Origin: an uncultured Lachnospiraceae bacterium
Lineage (GTDB): Bacteria; Bacillota; Clostridia; Lachnospirales; Lachnospiraceae
Assembly: GCA_910585075.1 (NCBI GenBank)
Contig: CAJUED010000093.1
Span: 1-6,993 of the forward strand
Reading direction: 5' to 3'
Length of the DNA stretch: 6,993 nt
The translations under genes and the position numbers were made by a program. The notes beneath the pieces are model-generated. The model saw nothing but the letters and a program-made list of their open reading frames with translations. It ran no database searches and was not told the DNA's origin. Positions 1 through 5,523 of the stretch are shown piece after piece (the first letter of the stretch is position 1; each line of letters begins with the position of its first letter).

Positions 1-38
1 GTGTAGCATATCTCTATTTACGGGGAAAGAGCAGAACC

Positions 39-74
39 GTGCCAATTTCGTGCGGAATTGTGCCAATTTTGTGC
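39..74. repeat. Tandem 15-bp direct repeat, 21-bp period; possible IS21-like end remnant
   Basis: Two copies of GTGCCAATTT(C/T)GTGC lie at 39-53 and 60-74, identical except for one base and spaced 21 bp start to start, which is two helical turns. They lie 160 bp upstream of the first gene and outside its candidate promoter. Short repeats of this kind occur in the termini of IS21-family elements, so this may be the right end of an element lying left of the window. It could instead be a protein-binding site for the downstream operon. The repeat is seen directly; both explanations are inference. Confidence 0.5.
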
Positions 75-173
75 CAGAGAAACAGACATGGAAATTTTTG
101 GTGATTTCTATAATCAAGGCAATATATGTGATAAATTTTAAGGAGAGAAATATTAAGCTTTTTTTGAAAAAAA

Positions 174-207
174 TTGCATATATTCATATTGTATGATACA
201 CTATAAT
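174..207 (+). promoter_or_regulatory. Candidate sigma-A promoter of the three-gene operon
   Basis: A TTGCAT box (174-179) is followed after 17 bp by TACACT (197-202), preceded by an extended -10 TG dinucleotide at 194-195. A perfect TATAAT also lies at 202-207, but without a good -35 at standard spacing. Either hexamer would start transcription shortly before the GGGGAGG ribosome binding site at 222-228. The region is strongly AT-rich, so chance matches are possible. Confidence 0.4.
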
Positions 208-235
208 CAACTATGCGTATTGGGGAGGAAAGACT

Positions 236-1327
236 GTGGAGCAGACATACAAAGTTAATCTCCAAAAAACTATTGCAGATTTTTACCCTGCTTATTTGAA
301 AAAAGAATTGTTGAAGCAGGTGGTCAACGATGGTTTGGTAATTAACAATAAGAAAAAGAATAATCAGCTGTCACTTAAATTTGCGGATATAGTTGATGTT
401 TCCGAGTTTGAAACTTTAGATGAAAAAATAAATAACATTTTAAATGCGGAAAATGTTTTACAGTATATTGAAGAATTTGAGTATAAAAGGCAGTATCGTC
501 ATTTTTGTTATTTTAAATGCTCAGAAATTCCTCCCACAAAATTGGAAGAACTTGTAGAAAATAGTATTGTGCATTTATTTGACAAAAAAGGGGAAACTTT
601 AATTGACAGCTATGATAAACCTACTTTATACATTGTAGATAATTCGGTTTATTTGAAATTTTCTGAACACTTGAATAATGAGACAGGAAATGTAATCAAA
701 TTTACAGTAATTTGTCTCTTGGATAGGGAGCATAATGTAATAGAGTTACGTTTTGATAGAGTAGGAATAGCTTACAAAAATTCATATAATTTTTACAGGG
801 ATAAAATAAATGGTATTCTTGAATATTTAAAAACAAATTTAACAGTAGAAATTGACAATTTTGATTTTAAGGCTGTTATTGACTATATTAAATCGGAGAA
901 AGATGATATTTCCATTTATGCCCAAAGAATGCAGCGAAATGGAACTACTGCTTATTTAGAAGCATATGATGATGGTGATGGAGTCATGCCGATTCTTGGG
1001 GAATTAGGAAATTTTATCGAAGAAAATAAAGTACTGTTTGATACTGACATAAATACAAATTTAATTAGAGATAAGTTATCAACTTTCATCAAGGAAATAG
1101 AAGTAAAATCTGATATGCCAATGGTGAAAGTAAAATTAGATGATAAAGATATTAAATTTGGTATTACCCATAATTATAAAGGCATGGAATACAGCCTGTT
1201 TATGTTTTATGGCGAATTATTAGGTGATAAGGAGATGATGGATTATGTCAGAAATTACCTTGTTGAGAGTAATCGAGAACTTGAAAACTGCATATCGCCT
1301 AACACCGTACCAGGGGAAGAAATGTGA
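236..1327 (+). CDS. Unknown 363-aa cytosolic protein, first gene of a putative defence operon
   Basis: I do not recognise the family. The GTG start is chosen because GGGGAGG (222-228) sits 7 nt before it and no in-frame ATG nearby has such a site. The protein is soluble: no signal peptide or membrane segment is visible. It is rich in Lys, Asp, Glu and Asn. The N-terminal third looks mostly helical. The centre (about residues 125-180) looks like alternating beta strands, followed by a helical stretch, an acidic YDDGDG patch near 244-249, and a C-terminal alpha/beta segment. No nucleotide-binding P-loop, protease or nuclease motif is obvious. It is the first gene of an operon with a winged-helix/zinc-ribbon protein and a PD-(D/E)xK nuclease, so a sensing, targeting or scaffolding role is possible; that is inference from position only. 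Its last 83 bp are also read in another frame as the start of the next gene. Confidence 0.85.
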   Translation: MEQTYKVNLQKTIADFYPAYLKKELLKQVVNDGLVINNKKKNNQLSLKFADIVDVSEFETLDEKINNILNAENVLQYIEEFEYKRQYRHFCYFKCSEIPPTKLEELVENSIVHLFDKKGETLIDSYDKPTLYIVDNSVYLKFSEHLNNETGNVIKFTVICLLDREHNVIELRFDRVGIAYKNSYNFYRDKINGILEYLKTNLTVEIDNFDFKAVIDYIKSEKDDISIYAQRMQRNGTTAYLEAYDDGDGVMPILGELGNFIEENKVLFDTDINTNLIRDKLSTFIKEIEVKSDMPMVKVKLDDKDIKFGITHNYKGMEYSLFMFYGELLGDKEMMDYVRNYLVESNRELENCISPNTVPGEEM

Positions 1328-1613
1328 CGAATTTTTTGCTGTTGTTAAACCGGGCGATTTTGTTTATCCTGGCCATTTAAAATCAAAAATGTGTATTGAT
1401 ATCAAAACGGCGTATTTTTTCATGGAAGACTTGAAAAAACAAGGATTTGTTAAAAATATCTATGAAGTATACTGTAAAGAATGTAATAAAAGCAAGGGTA
1501 TCTTTTTGGAATCACTAACAGATTTTGATGAGAATTTTGCTTGTGATTTTTGCAATAAATCTCTATCAAAATCTGAAGATATTATAGTTTTGTATAAGGT
1601 ATTGCATATATGA
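1245..1613 (+). CDS. Small winged-helix plus zinc-ribbon protein
   Basis: This 122-residue protein has an N-terminal amphipathic helical part and a probable winged helix-turn-helix at about residues 38-75, with a recognition-helix-like stretch DIKTAYFFMEDLKKQGFV. A C-terminal four-cysteine zinc ribbon follows (C77-x2-C80, then C100-x2-C103). DNA or protein binding is therefore likely. The ATG at 1245 is chosen because AAGGAG (1229-1234) lies 10 nt upstream; the next in-frame ATG (codon 49) would cut the helix-turn-helix. This start gives an unusually long 83-bp overlap with the preceding gene in a different frame. The stop overlaps the next start as ATGA, implying translational coupling with the nuclease. 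It could be an operon repressor or a DNA-recognition subunit for the nuclease; the sequence alone does not decide between them. Confidence 0.8.
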   Translation: MSEITLLRVIENLKTAYRLTPYQGKKCDEFFAVVKPGDFVYPGHLKSKMCIDIKTAYFFMEDLKKQGFVKNIYEVYCKECNKSKGIFLESLTDFDENFACDFCNKSLSKSEDIIVLYKVLHI

Positions 1614-2359
1614 CAAACACTAAAAACGAGAATTTTGATATTAAACAATATTTACAGGAAATAATCCAGGATTCTGTGAGTATATTTCATGAATTAACTA
1701 CTTGGACAGATACTGACAGGCAAGAATTTTCTCTTTTGCTAAAGGAGTTAAAGGAGCCGTTTGATAAAAAAACAGAAACAACAAAAGATAAAGGAGATCG
1801 ATTAGAGAATTTAGTGGCCTTTATTATTAAAAAGTCCTACTTTTTTGAAATATATCGAAATGTACATACCGGAACAAATGAAATTGATGAAGTAATAACT
1901 TTGTCTGATGTTGGAAAGCAGGCACTCTGTACTTATAATATTTCAAGAGATTTACTTGAAATCGACTCGGATGTTGTGTTGGGAGAATGCAAAAATTATG
2001 AGTCAACATTAGGAGTTACTTATGTAGGGAAATTTTATAGCTTATTAGTAAGTACTGATGTTCCTTTTGGTATTATATTTACACAAAAAGGATTAAGCGG
2101 CAATGAAAGTGAATATCATGATTCGTATGGACTTACAAAGGTGTTGCGTATTATTGAAAAGTACCAGAACAATAGAAATTTGACTATTCTTACATTTACA
2201 CTTGATGATTATGAAAAGCTTGAAAAAGGAATTTCGTTTTATGAAATAGTCAAATCAAAAAAACTTGCATTACAGTTGTCTTCGAATTATGATAATTTTA
2301 TAAGAGAATATTATCATGAAGGCGTTGATTCTATAAAAAAGAAAATACAAAACCTTTAA
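1610..2359 (+). CDS. PD-(D/E)xK nuclease, Mrr/restriction-endonuclease-like
   Basis: This 249-residue protein has the ordered signature of a PD-(D/E)xK nuclease core. A helix GDRLENLVAFII contributes E66, NEIDEVITL contributes D93, and the strand GECKNY supplies E126-x-K128. It continues with a helix around YVGKFYSLL and a strand FGIIFTQKGLSG (153-164), a pattern known from Mrr-type and related restriction endonucleases. All the expected catalytic residues are present, so the enzyme is predicted to cut DNA with a metal ion. The first 60 residues are helical and the last 80 form a helical tail of unknown role. The start lies in an ATGA overlap with the preceding gene; a weak AAGG sits at 1596-1599. 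No methyltransferase is nearby, so it is not a simple type II system. A type IV-like or infection-triggered effector is more plausible. The fold call is firm; substrate and trigger are unknown. Confidence 0.85.
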   Translation: MTNTKNENFDIKQYLQEIIQDSVSIFHELTTWTDTDRQEFSLLLKELKEPFDKKTETTKDKGDRLENLVAFIIKKSYFFEIYRNVHTGTNEIDEVITLSDVGKQALCTYNISRDLLEIDSDVVLGECKNYESTLGVTYVGKFYSLLVSTDVPFGIIFTQKGLSGNESEYHDSYGLTKVLRIIEKYQNNRNLTILTFTLDDYEKLEKGISFYEIVKSKKLALQLSSNYDNFIREYYHEGVDSIKKKIQNL

Positions 2360-2403
2360 AAAATACTAAAAATAATACCTAAGGAGATATTGAGTTTTAA
2401 TAG

Positions 2404-2432
2404 GGCGACCATCTATTATAGAGACAGTCGCC
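2404..2432. terminator. Hairpin between convergent operons, probable terminator
   Basis: GGCGAC (2404-2409) pairs perfectly with GTCGCC (2427-2432). Inside the loop, TCTA/TAGA (2412-2415 and 2419-2422) can add a second short stem. On the plus strand it is followed only by TTTAAT, so it is a weak intrinsic terminator. It lies 44 nt after the nuclease stop and 45 nt beyond the last codon of the convergent interrupted gene, so it may serve both directions. Confidence 0.5.
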
Positions 2433-2476
2433 TTTAATCATGAGAAATTTTAGGAATATGAATATAGTACTTATGG

Positions 2477-2536
2477 TTATAAATCCTTTTCAGGATAATC
2501 ATATCGTAGATTTCCACCCATAACTTTAGCATGGTT
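2477..2536 (-). pseudogene. Severed C-terminal 3' end of the gene interrupted by IS256
   Basis: Read on the minus strand, the sequence next to the left end of the IS256 element gives codons N-H-A-K-V-M-G-G-N-L-R-Y-D-Y-P-E-K-D-L followed by TAA at 2477. The first seven bases (AACCATG, 2536-2530) are identical, and in the same codon phase, to the last target bases of the gene fragment at 5524-5530. Joining the two halves therefore restores one frame: the protein would end in ...HIRNH-AKVMGGNLRYDYPEKDL, about 174 residues in all. The tail has AT-rich codons. It has no ribosome binding site of its own and is not expected to be translated separately. Confidence 0.75.
2530..2536. repeat. Left copy of 7-bp target-site duplication (CATGGTT)
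   Basis: CATGGTT directly abuts the left IS256 terminus that begins GATGACG. The same 7-mer abuts the right terminus at 5524-5530. IS256-family elements usually duplicate 8 or 9 bp, so one flanking base may have mutated or the terminus may be one base off. The matching codon phase in the interrupted gene supports a real duplication. Confidence 0.7.
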
Positions 2537-2603
2537 GATGACGTATAATAAGTTTCGCAAATTAATTTCATAAAAAATAGACATGGTCTATAGCCGTTTG
2601 GTA
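2537..2603 (+). repeat. Left terminal inverted repeat region of the IS256 element
   Basis: Compared with the reverse complement of the right end, it shares the outer GAT, an interior block TTTCGCAAATTAATTTC (2553-2569; the right end has one more T) and a subterminal block GCCGTTTGGTA (2593-2603; GCCATTTGGTA on the right). Bases 4-16 are diverged. Between the two shared blocks the left end carries about 22 extra bases. Confidence 0.75.
2577..2591. repeat. Perfect palindrome within the left IS256 end
   Basis: ATAGAC (2577-2582) and GTCTAT (2586-2591) are perfect inverted copies around a 3-nt centre. The palindrome lies in the segment that is present in the left but not the right terminus. It may be a binding site or a small insertion scar; its role is unknown. 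Confidence 0.4.
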
Positions 2604-2755
2604 GAATTAAGTCACCACAACAAAACCTACTAAAGCCTGCAAATAAAAAGTCAAGCTAAATTTTAAAGAACATCGAAAATTTTATACAGGTTGAAAAATG
2701 GGTATTACAATTAGACCGCCAGAATATGCCGGTCTGAAAGAGTGCTGTGTGATGG
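2604..2755. other. Non-coding junction: IS256 leader running into the IS110-type right end
   Basis: No gene is supported here. The AT-rich left part (to about 2700) resembles neither transposase gene and is probably IS256 leader. Towards 2755 the sequence becomes the 3' non-coding end of the IS110-type element, whose stop codon is at 2756-2758. IS110 elements lack long terminal inverted repeats and make little or no target duplication, so the exact border cannot be read from one copy. Confidence 0.45.
2713..2735 (-). terminator. Inverted repeat just after the IS110 recombinase stop
   Basis: AGACCG (2713-2718) and CGGTCT (2730-2735) form a perfect 6-bp stem with an 11-nt loop, 20 nt downstream of the recombinase stop. 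On the minus strand it is followed by AATTGTAAT rather than a clean T-run. It could be a weak terminator or part of the right-end structure of the element. Confidence 0.35.
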
Positions 2756-3976
2756 TTAGTTTGACGTGGGAAGAGCGGCGAGATATTCTTTCACTCTCCC
2801 ATAGTAAATGCGCAGAAACTTGTTGGCTCCCGCTGTCATGTAGACGTAATAAGGTTTGCCTTGTGCCCTTTTCTTGTCCATGAACAGATATACCGCGTCA
2901 TCCGGTTTGGTCTTGATCAGTACATCCATGATCTGGAACAGGGTTTTGCGTAACGCTGGCGAACCGTGCTTGGAGGCATGTACACTTTTCTGGGAATAAT
3001 CTCCAGAATCATTCACGCCTGGATCTACTCCGGCAAATGCCGTGATTGCTCCTTTGTGAGTGAAACGTGTCACATCTCCGATTTCAGCCATGAGCTGAGG
3101 GCCCAGAGACGGCCCTACGCCTTTCATCGCCATAACAGCCGGATATTCTGGGAGCTTAGAGGCAGTTTCATTCATAAGCGAGCGCAGCTGTTCAACAGTC
3201 TGTGACGCGGCGTTCAACTGCCCTACGGCCTGCTTGATGATGCGCTTGGTAAAGCTGTCCTTTGGAAGTACGGGGATGAGCTCCTTGGCCTTTCCGTAGA
3301 TTTCTTCAGCTTTCGACTTGCTGAAGTTGTACTTCTTACGGCTGCACCACTTCTGATAGTGGTCAATAAAAGCAGTCAGGGACAATTTACGAACACAATC
3401 GACATGCCAGTAAGTGTCAATGAAGTCCACCCATTTCTGGCTGCCGTCCTCGCGGGCAGGGCTGTCGAAATAGGCATTGGCGCCTGGATAGGTCTGATCG
3501 ATGAGACCGATCAGATTGTTTTTCATGGCGGTTTTGTGTTTCATGTAGAAATCAAACTGGCGGTTCATGGTTTTAAGTTGGGAACGTAATTCATCCATAA
3601 GACTATACTGTTTCAGATTTGCCCAGCTGTCAAGAGTATAGCGGGCGATTTTTACGGAATCTGCCTTATCGGTCTTGACTTTGCGGAGAGGATTGTCCTG
3701 TCCCTGGAAGTTACGGATGATCTGGGGATTCACAGCGCTTACAAAAAAGCCCGCCTGGGAAAGTTCACGTGCCACCGGTTCATAGTAGCGGCCAGTACAT
3801 TCCATGACAATGCGAGTTTCACCATCAAGCTCCCGGATCCGCTTTATCAGAGATTGGAAATCTGCGAACAGATGAGGAACATCAAAGGGCTTTCCAACAG
3901 CCTTCCCACCAGGACGGAGGATTGCTACCGTGCTTTTTCGTTTGGAAACATCAATACCTACTGCGTTCATGTTCAT
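2756..3976 (-). CDS. IS110-family DEDD recombinase (transposase)
   Basis: This 406-residue recombinase should move the element using a bridge RNA. The N-terminal RuvC-like DEDD domain shows all four acidic residues: D9 in AVGIDVSKRK, E59 in IVMECTGRYYEP, and D103 and D106 in VKTDKADS. A central helical linker follows. The C-terminal Transposase_20-type domain begins at about GVGPSLGPQLMAEIGD (286-301) and continues through AFAGVDPGVNDSGDY to SKHGSPALRKTL. S324, in the NDSG segment, is the likely catalytic serine by comparison with the family. The ATG at 3976 is preferred because AGGAGT (3986-3991 on the complementary strand) lies 9 nt upstream. A start 18 codons further upstream would run into the leader RNA region and lacks such a site. 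The gene is intact and of family length, so the recombinase may be active. Confidence 0.93.
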   Translation of the reverse strand: MNMNAVGIDVSKRKSTVAILRPGGKAVGKPFDVPHLFADFQSLIKRIRELDGETRIVMECTGRYYEPVARELSQAGFFVSAVNPQIIRNFQGQDNPLRKVKTDKADSVKIARYTLDSWANLKQYSLMDELRSQLKTMNRQFDFYMKHKTAMKNNLIGLIDQTYPGANAYFDSPAREDGSQKWVDFIDTYWHVDCVRKLSLTAFIDHYQKWCSRKKYNFSKSKAEEIYGKAKELIPVLPKDSFTKRIIKQAVGQLNAASQTVEQLRSLMNETASKLPEYPAVMAMKGVGPSLGPQLMAEIGDVTRFTHKGAITAFAGVDPGVNDSGDYSQKSVHASKHGSPALRKTLFQIMDVLIKTKPDDAVYLFMDKKRAQGKPYYVYMTAGANKFLRIYYGRVKEYLAALPTSN

Positions 3977-4004
3977 AAAAATGTCACTCCTAAATAAAGA
4001 TTGC

Positions 4005-4178
4005 AATTGGTCGGTGCCAGTTTTACTCATTGCCCATTCAATCTACTGTGGTGTGACGCGAACGCACCGAGAGGGCGGCTCAACCTGCATAAATCGAACG
4101 CTGCGAATGAGGAGCTGGTTATCAGACTTTCGTACGGACGCGAAGTCCAAGGAGGTTTCCGATATACCGATTGCCCTT
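4005..4178 (-). ncRNA. Candidate IS110 bridge RNA
   Basis: The minus-strand leader of the IS110 recombinase can fold into several stems. One stem is GACTT-CG with CGAAGTC (4125-4147, one bulged T). A stem with a 30-nt loop pairs 4076-4081 with 4112-4117. A hairpin at 4050-4068 pairs GGTG with CACC and is capped by a UUCG tetraloop on the transcribed strand. In the IS110 group, the region upstream of the recombinase encodes the bridge RNA, whose two internal loops pair with target and donor DNA. The 30-nt loop is a possible guide loop. Position and structure support the call; the ends are estimates and no pairing was verified. Confidence 0.5.
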
Positions 4179-4184
4179 ATCATT

Positions 4185-4213
4185 CTAACAGCTTAAGCAA
4201 CAAGATGGATAAT
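4185..4213 (+). promoter_or_regulatory. Possible promoter for the IS256 transposase near the nested junction
   Basis: CTAACA (4185-4190) and GATAAT (4208-4213) are separated by 17 bp. This is close to the estimated left border of the IS110-type element, so the pair may be a hybrid promoter made by the nested insertion. The -35 match is moderate and transcription is unproven. Confidence 0.25.
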
Positions 4214-4234
4214 TCCTTACTGGCTGTAAGGGAT
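4212..4234 (+). promoter_or_regulatory. Leader hairpin upstream of the IS256 transposase
   Basis: ATTCCTTAC (4212-4220) pairs with GTAAGGGAT (4226-4234) around a 5-nt loop, with one G-U pair. It ends 23 nt before the AGGAGGT ribosome binding site (4258-4264). Leader hairpins in several insertion sequences damp translation from read-through transcripts; a similar role here is only a suggestion. Confidence 0.4.
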
Positions 4235-4272
4235 ACTAACCATAAATCTATTGTAGTAGGAGGTATAGAACC

Positions 4273-5469
4273 ATGTCTGATAACATTATACAACTAAACG
4301 AGGACTTAATAAAGCATGATCTGAAAGACCTTGTCCGCTCCAGTGTGGAAGAAACCCTCAATGCCCTGCTCGACAAAGAAGCAGATGAACTGGTCAATGC
4401 ACAGAAGTACGAACGTTCCAGCGGCCGTCTAGGTTACCGTTCCGGGCATTATAAGAGAAATTTTCAGACAACTGCTGGAGAAGTGGAGTTAAATGTTCCC
4501 AAACTCAAAGGGATCCCTTTTGAGACTGCCATCATCGAACGTTACCGCCGTAGGGAATCCTCTGTGGAAGAAGCCCTGATAGAGATGTATCTGGCGGGCG
4601 TCTCCGTACGCCGGGTGGAAGATATCACGGAAGCGCTTTGGGGGACCAAAGTATCTCCCGGCACTATCAGCAATCTCAACAAGAAAGCTTATGAACATAT
4701 CGAGCAGTGGCGCAGCCGGCCGCTGTCCGGGGACTATCCCTATGTCTATGTAGACGGTGTCTATCTCAAACGCAGCTGGGGTGGTGAGATCCGGAATGTC
4801 TCCATCCTTGTGGCCATTGGTGTAAACAGTGACGGATTCCGGGAGATCATCGGTGCAGCAGAAGGAATGAAAGAAGATAAAGAAAGCTGGCGGTCGTTCT
4901 TTGTATGGCTTAAGGAGCGTGGGCTTTCGGGAGTCAGACTGCTCATCGGAGACAAGAACCTGGGTATGCTCGATACTATACCGGAAGTGTTCCCGGATGC
5001 CTGTTACCAGAGATGCACCGTTCATTTTTACCGGAATATTTTCTCTGTTACGCCGCGCAATAAAATGAAGACAGTTGCTATGATGCTGAAAGCGATCCAT
5101 GCCCAGGAGAGTAAGGAGGCCGCCCGTGAGAAAGCCCGCAGAGTATCCGACAAGCTCAAGGAGATGAAACTGAGCAGTGCGGCCAAAAAGGTGCAGGAAG
5201 GGATCGAGGAGACGCTGACCTATATGGACTTTCCTACCCAGCACTGGACGAGGATCCGGACTAACAATACCATAGAACGGTTAAACCGCGAGATCAAACG
5301 CCGGACAAAGGCGATCGGAGCATTTCCGGATGGTCAGAGTGCTTTAATGCTGGTATGTGCCAGACTGCGTCATGTGGCCGGGACCCAATGGGGCACCCGT
5401 CGTTATATGAACATGGATCACCTCTCCAAACCAGAGGAGGAACTGCTGTCTGATATCATAGCCGGCTGA
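4273..5469 (+). CDS. IS256-family (Mutator-like) DDE transposase
   Basis: This 398-residue protein is full length for the family. The N-terminal helical DNA-binding part includes GYRSGHYKRNFQTTAGEVEL and the region VRRVEDITEALWGTKVSPGTIS (helix-turn-helix-like, about 112-133). The RNase-H-type catalytic core has D161 in YVYVDGVYLK, D227 in LIGDKNLGM and E335 in TNNTIERLNREIKRRT. The family CxxxxxxH stretch is present as CTVHFYRNIFS. It cuts and rejoins the element ends. The start is fixed by AGGAGGT (4258-4264) 8 nt before the ATG. The stop lies just inside the right terminal repeat. There are no frameshifts or internal stops, so the gene is probably functional, although its native leader is split by the IS110-type element. 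Confidence 0.95.
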   Translation: MSDNIIQLNEDLIKHDLKDLVRSSVEETLNALLDKEADELVNAQKYERSSGRLGYRSGHYKRNFQTTAGEVELNVPKLKGIPFETAIIERYRRRESSVEEALIEMYLAGVSVRRVEDITEALWGTKVSPGTISNLNKKAYEHIEQWRSRPLSGDYPYVYVDGVYLKRSWGGEIRNVSILVAIGVNSDGFREIIGAAEGMKEDKESWRSFFVWLKERGLSGVRLLIGDKNLGMLDTIPEVFPDACYQRCTVHFYRNIFSVTPRNKMKTVAMMLKAIHAQESKEAAREKARRVSDKLKEMKLSSAAKKVQEGIEETLTYMDFPTQHWTRIRTNNTIERLNREIKRRTKAIGAFPDGQSALMLVCARLRHVAGTQWGTRRYMNMDHLSKPEEELLSDIIAG

Positions 5470-5477
5470 CTACCGGA

Positions 5478-5523
5478 TACCAAATGGCAGAAATTAAATT
5501 TGCGAAAAAAACTTGACACTATC
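5478..5523 (-). repeat. Right terminal inverted repeat region of the IS256 element
   Basis: It contains TACCAAATGGC (5478-5488), GAAATTAAATTTGCGAAA (5490-5507) and an outer end ...TTGACACTATC finishing at 5523. The first two blocks are the inverse of 2593-2603 and 2553-2569 at the left end. The TAG read on the minus strand at 5521-5519 stops the interrupted neighbouring gene. Confidence 0.75.

Larger units (their letters stand above)
2700..4185 (-). mobile_element. IS110-family element nested in the IS256 leader (approximate limits)
   Basis: It comprises a minus-strand DEDD recombinase gene (2756-3976), a structured upstream leader of about 200 nt and a short 3' flank. A long non-coding region upstream of the recombinase, with little downstream, fits the IS110 group better than the IS1111 group, in which the RNA lies downstream. 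Both limits are estimates: no long inverted repeats or target duplication mark them, as expected for the family. The orientation is opposite to the surrounding IS256 transposase. Confidence 0.7.
2537..5523 (+). mobile_element. IS256-family insertion sequence carrying a nested IS110-family element
   Basis: The element is bounded by related inverted repeats at 2537-2603 and 5478-5523 and flanked by the 7-bp duplication CATGGTT. Its total length is 2987 bp. After subtracting roughly 1.4-1.5 kb for the nested IS110-type element, it falls in the usual IS256 size range of about 1.3-1.5 kb. The transposase gene reads plus-strand at 4273-5469, close to the right end. The nested element lies between the left inverted repeat and the transposase start, so the transposase frame is intact but its native leader is split. 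Mobility of the enlarged element is uncertain. Confidence 0.8.

Noticed and set aside
14..265. An 83-residue minus-strand open frame before the operon
   Set aside because: It spans the repeats, the promoter region and the first codons of the operon, and its translation resembles no protein family I know.
2477..2584. A 35-codon minus-strand frame beginning at an ATG inside the IS256 left end
   Set aside because: It has no ribosome binding site, and its second half is better explained as the severed tail of the interrupted gene; the first half is IS256 terminal sequence.
2698..2883. A 61-residue plus-strand open frame across the IS110 right end
   Set aside because: It overlaps the recombinase 3' end antisense and lacks a ribosome binding site.
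4873..4990. GDKNLGM at the second catalytic aspartate of the IS256 transposase as a possible inactivating change
   Set aside because: The catalytic Asp is present, and the residue two positions after it varies among family members, so this is not evidence of inactivation.
4489..5244. A 251-residue minus-strand open frame opposite the IS256 transposase
   Set aside because: It is fully antisense to a transposase with a complete DDE core and has no convincing ribosome binding site; it is a shadow.
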